Assembly: GCA_961205875.1 (NCBI GenBank)
Contig: OY540816.1
Location: 20,408,701 to 20,472,700 of the forward strand
DNA length: 64,000 bases
Reading direction: 5' to 3'
Source of the DNA: Sialis fuliginosa
Taxonomy: Eukaryota > Arthropoda > Insecta > Megaloptera > Sialidae
Shown: piece by piece, positions 60,813-64,000 of the stretch
Layout of the letters: each line of letters opens with the position of its first letter
Position numbering within the stretch: position 1 is the first letter of the stretch
Made by a program: the position numbers and the translations under genes
The notes under the pieces: generated by a model
What the model was told of the DNA's origin: nothing
Seen by the model: only the letters and a program-made list of their open reading frames with translations
Database searches by the model: none

Positions 60813-63582
60813 AATACGTATAATTATAGTCACTTTGGGAGCACCCTGTACACGCGTACATTTGTTTGTTATTGCGCGACACGTGCAACACGTGAATGTA
60901 ATGGTGACAGTTTTTTTCTGGTCCACTTTCCGGTTTGAATCATTTCTGATTTTAACTTATGGCACTAACGTTTTTTATTATAATCTTTTTTTCTGTTTGG
61001 GATGTTATAATCATATGTTTGATAAGTTTTTATAAGAAATTGTCATAATGTTAACATCCTTAGTATCGTATGAATCAACGTAATATGTATAGACACCTAA
61101 AAAACTGTTATAACCATAGACATAGAGCATGGACTACGAATTTGAGTCGAAAACAGAGCCGTGTCAAAAGAAAGACATCGAAATAGGTTTGGGATATGTG
61201 TACTTGTCCTTATTTAAACAGGAATCGGCGAGTGGCACTTCGGTAGTGTTACTTGTTAGATAATACTAAATACAAACACACCATTGATTAGTACTGTCAG
61301 TGGGTTGTCATTTATATTTGATACTAGAGAAAATTCTTTTTAATACTGGAAATATTTTTTGTGATAGGTACAGTCGCCTGTAGAACTCGTCTGGCACCCT
61401 AAAGGCTAGAATCGCTTACAACAGATTCCAAATTCCATCATCGGTTATCTTTTTCTATCAAGTTTAATATATTTAAAAACTAAAATTCGGAATATCAAAT
61501 ATTTATTGCCACAAAATTTACGTATACAATTTTCAATAAATTACATAATAATTTAATTGCACAAATATATATGAGTACTATAAACGAAGAGTAGTTCTTT
61601 ATCCAGCAAATGAATTTCAAAATATCTGTCTTTGTTTGATACATGGAGAAATGATTTAAATATTATAATAATCAAATGGGAGGAGCCTACTAAGTTTGTG
61701 ATAAACGAAAATGAATACAAACTGCAAGACCATTAATGCAGGTGACTGTACCTATTACTGGACATACAGGAAGTATAAATTGTTTGTGTTTGTCGGCGAC
61801 CTGGATAATATAAAGATTTAAAAGTAAAATGCCGCAATGTTTGAAGGTGTTATGTGGAATGATCTCGACACGGCGGTAACAATGTGTCCGGATGTTTAGA
61901 ACGCTGATTGTTTATTTCTTGTCTAAATTTACACGCGGCAGGAAACCACGCCGTGTCCTCACAGAACAAGTAGCATCCCACTATTTATAAATACACGCGT
62001 TTGCTGCTGGAGGCGTGCAGTAGCATAGCTAGTATGCAAACCAACTGTAACTAGTGTCCGACCGAACATTCGGCTTCGGTCAAAATTAAGCCGAAAGTTT
62101 TGCCGAAACCTAAGGTTGAATTATATAGTATAATATTGTACAGTAAGTATTATTTTATGCGATATATATGTATACGTTCCACAGAAAACCGCCTATAAAA
62201 AATCGCACAAAAAAGACATTACTTACATTATAAAATAAGGAATAGATAGATAGATAAATTTCTTTATTTTAGACTTGTAAAATGGATTAATAGCGTCAGT
62301 GATACGTTCTCTAATTTTCTAAAACCACGTACCTAAAATCAAATTAAAAAAAACAATGAGTTTAAATAAACCAAAAATCGCATACATTTTTTTCTGAAAA
62401 TTCATATTATACATACATTCTTTTTAAATCTTTTACTTTCGAAGATATAACTTATGGGCAGGGGGTCATAATGATCTATGAAATGGACAAAAAAATTACT
62501 TTAGTATATTTAATAAGCGTATTTCTATTTAATTTGCTTTAATTTTTGAGGTTTGGGGGGTCATGTTCCCCATGACCCCCCTGGATCCGCGCTTGCATGT
62601 ATAACAGAACTCGGATATTCACTGAACTTTGACTCTTTTTATTTAAACCTATTCACTGACATAATAACGGGAAGGGGGGGACGAAACAGAACAGATAATT
62701 ATTTTTTACACGGCTTTTCTATTGCTCCATTTACGCGCTGTTTTCATGGAACCAATTAACCGCGTTAATAGAAGAATTATTATATACTATATTTAAATAT
62801 GTATTATATGGTACATAATACGTATTCGTAAACTGTTCTATGATTGGTGGTCGAACAATCTTTGACTAGTTACAGAAAAATAACTTTGTCGCTTCATGTA
62901 TATCTAATATTTATTACATATTAGGGATTTTATTAAATATTTATTTATAATTCGTGTCTTTAGTATTTATCTATGTTTCAGTGAAGTAACCTATGATTGT
63001 GCGACTTTATATCTTATAATTTGTAAATTTGTTTGAGTTTTTAAAAATATTTTTGTAAGTATACCTATGATATTTAATATATTATTTCTATTCTACGAGT
63101 ATTATATATTTTGGGTAAAATATTTTCTTGAAAATGTAAATATAAAATATACAATTAAAAAACCAAAATCGGTATTCATTTCTGTACAGACATGCATATG
63201 ATGTAGGATGTTGATATTTGTTGCAAGAAGTTTTCACAAAATTTGTTTATTAATTAGAGAAACATACACGAATTTCCTGGGTTAGAAATTATCAAATAAT
63301 TATATAAATTAAACAGCCTTACTTTTTTAACTTAAGTGTACGTATTACAGTAATACAACTGGCTATAGCAGCGATTCTCAACATGTGGAGGGCGCGAGCA
63401 TATCGAGAAAAAATTTTAAGCGAAATCTTTGGGGGTCTGTAGCTCCCTCACGAAGAGTTTTCGAACACATATTCATATAAACTTTTTTGCTTGAAATATT
63501 TTTTTCCATCAACTATTCAAGTTTGTTCCACCGGAAAGCCAAAACAAAAATTGTGTTTCCAATAAATTTTTTTTTGTTGCAG
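60813..63582. other. AT-rich DNA, no gene seen
   Basis: No coding exon recognised before the acceptor TTTTTGTTGCAG at 63571-63582. A segment at 62060-62120 (TTCGGCTTCGGTC; AAAGTTTTGCCGAA) resembles 16330-16395, a dispersed repeat. At 62560-62600 there is a GGGGTCATGTTCCCCATGAC palindrome. Confidence 0.4.
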
Positions 63583-64000
63583 AAAATAGATTCACACTTG
63601 ATGTAGCAGAAATGCGTCGTATAATCAATCAAAAAAAGCATAGTATAATTTCTAAACTTTTAGAAAAGGGTGCAAAAACAGATGTTCTTGATAAAAATGG
63701 TAAACCACCATTACAAAATGCTATTGAATTTCGGTTATCATTTGTAGCGGTAGAATTATTAAAAGGAAAGACAAATGTAAATATAATGAATAAAGACGGC
63801 GACACACCACTGCATTGTGCTATTGATAATAATTGCAAAGACATAGTAACACTATTATTAGAAAAAGATATAGATATAAACAAACAAAATAAAGAAGGTG
63901 ACACACCACTTCACTACGCTGTATGTAACCTAGAAATGGTGGTAGCGTTATTAAAAAAAAATGCTGATGTAAACTTGGTTAATAATAAAGGTGAAACACC
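63583..64000 (+). CDS. Ankyrin-repeat protein, partial (runs off window)
   Basis: An exon opens after TTGCAG with two bases of a split codon and stays open to the end of the window (about 138 codons). It holds ankyrin repeats of about 33 aa: KLLEKGAKTDVLDKNGKPPL, then NIMNKDGDTPLHCAIDNN, INKQNKEGDTPLHYAVCN and VNLVNNKGETP, each with the TPLH-type helix start. Earlier exons lie to the left, unseen, so the protein cannot be named; candidates include any of the many insect ankyrin-rich proteins. Codon use is AT-rich like the neighbours. Confidence 0.8.

Noticed and set aside
60604..61035. 143-codon frame
   Set aside because: First half is MITE family 2 interior and the rest unrelated flank; the opposite strand is also open and there is no splice or family support.

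Overview
The window is eukaryotic nuclear DNA from an insect. Genes are split by short AT-rich introns with consensus GT/AG borders, intergenic DNA is very AT-rich and full of small inverted-repeat transposons and LINE tails, and the recognisable genes are animal ones: an SLC23 transporter, SPAG17, Axin, a Scratch-type zinc-finger factor and an MBF2-like secreted protein. MBF2 proteins are known from insects. The order is not certain; nothing bacterial or viral was seen.

Layout. 36-1394 (+): 3' half of an SLC23 nucleobase/ascorbate transporter gene. 1532-10671 (-): a 42-exon gene whose N-terminus resembles DUF4485 and whose remainder was built by repeated tandem duplication of exon cassettes. 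10950-13256 (-): an unrecognised three-exon gene for an acidic, Ser/Lys-rich protein of 695 aa. 13639-13857 (+): two small spliced exons that open a reading frame; they may be a short gene or the leader of Axin. 13.9-26.5 kb: a gene desert with paired inverted MITEs, a ~154-bp satellite, several hAT-like MITEs with 8-bp target duplications, and GC-rich islands that are candidate promoters. 26603-31038 (+): complete Axin (12 coding exons, 865 aa). 33745-40618 (-): complete SPAG17 (4 exons, 1965 aa). 44508-46452 (-): the zinc-finger part of a Scratch gene, 5' end not found. 49988-51260 (+): a secreted MBF2-like protein with a Ser/Thr-rich tail. 51.3-63.5 kb: repeats and MITEs only. 63583-64000 (+): start of an ankyrin-repeat exon that runs off the window.

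The genes do not form a pathway. Axin is the scaffold of the beta-catenin destruction complex (Wnt signalling), Scratch a neural repressor, SPAG17 a sperm-flagellum/cilium central-pair protein. The most unusual locus is the cassette gene at 1.5-10.7 kb: two recent tandem duplications (about 2.0 kb and 1.27 kb, introns included) plus an older copy, nearly all exons symmetric in phase 1, a fused exon that keeps an old splice donor, and a one-base deletion in a 32-nt microexon whose skipping exactly restores the frame.

All gene models were spliced by eye; the total coding lengths of every complete model come out divisible by three. Family assignments rest on motif recognition without database searches.
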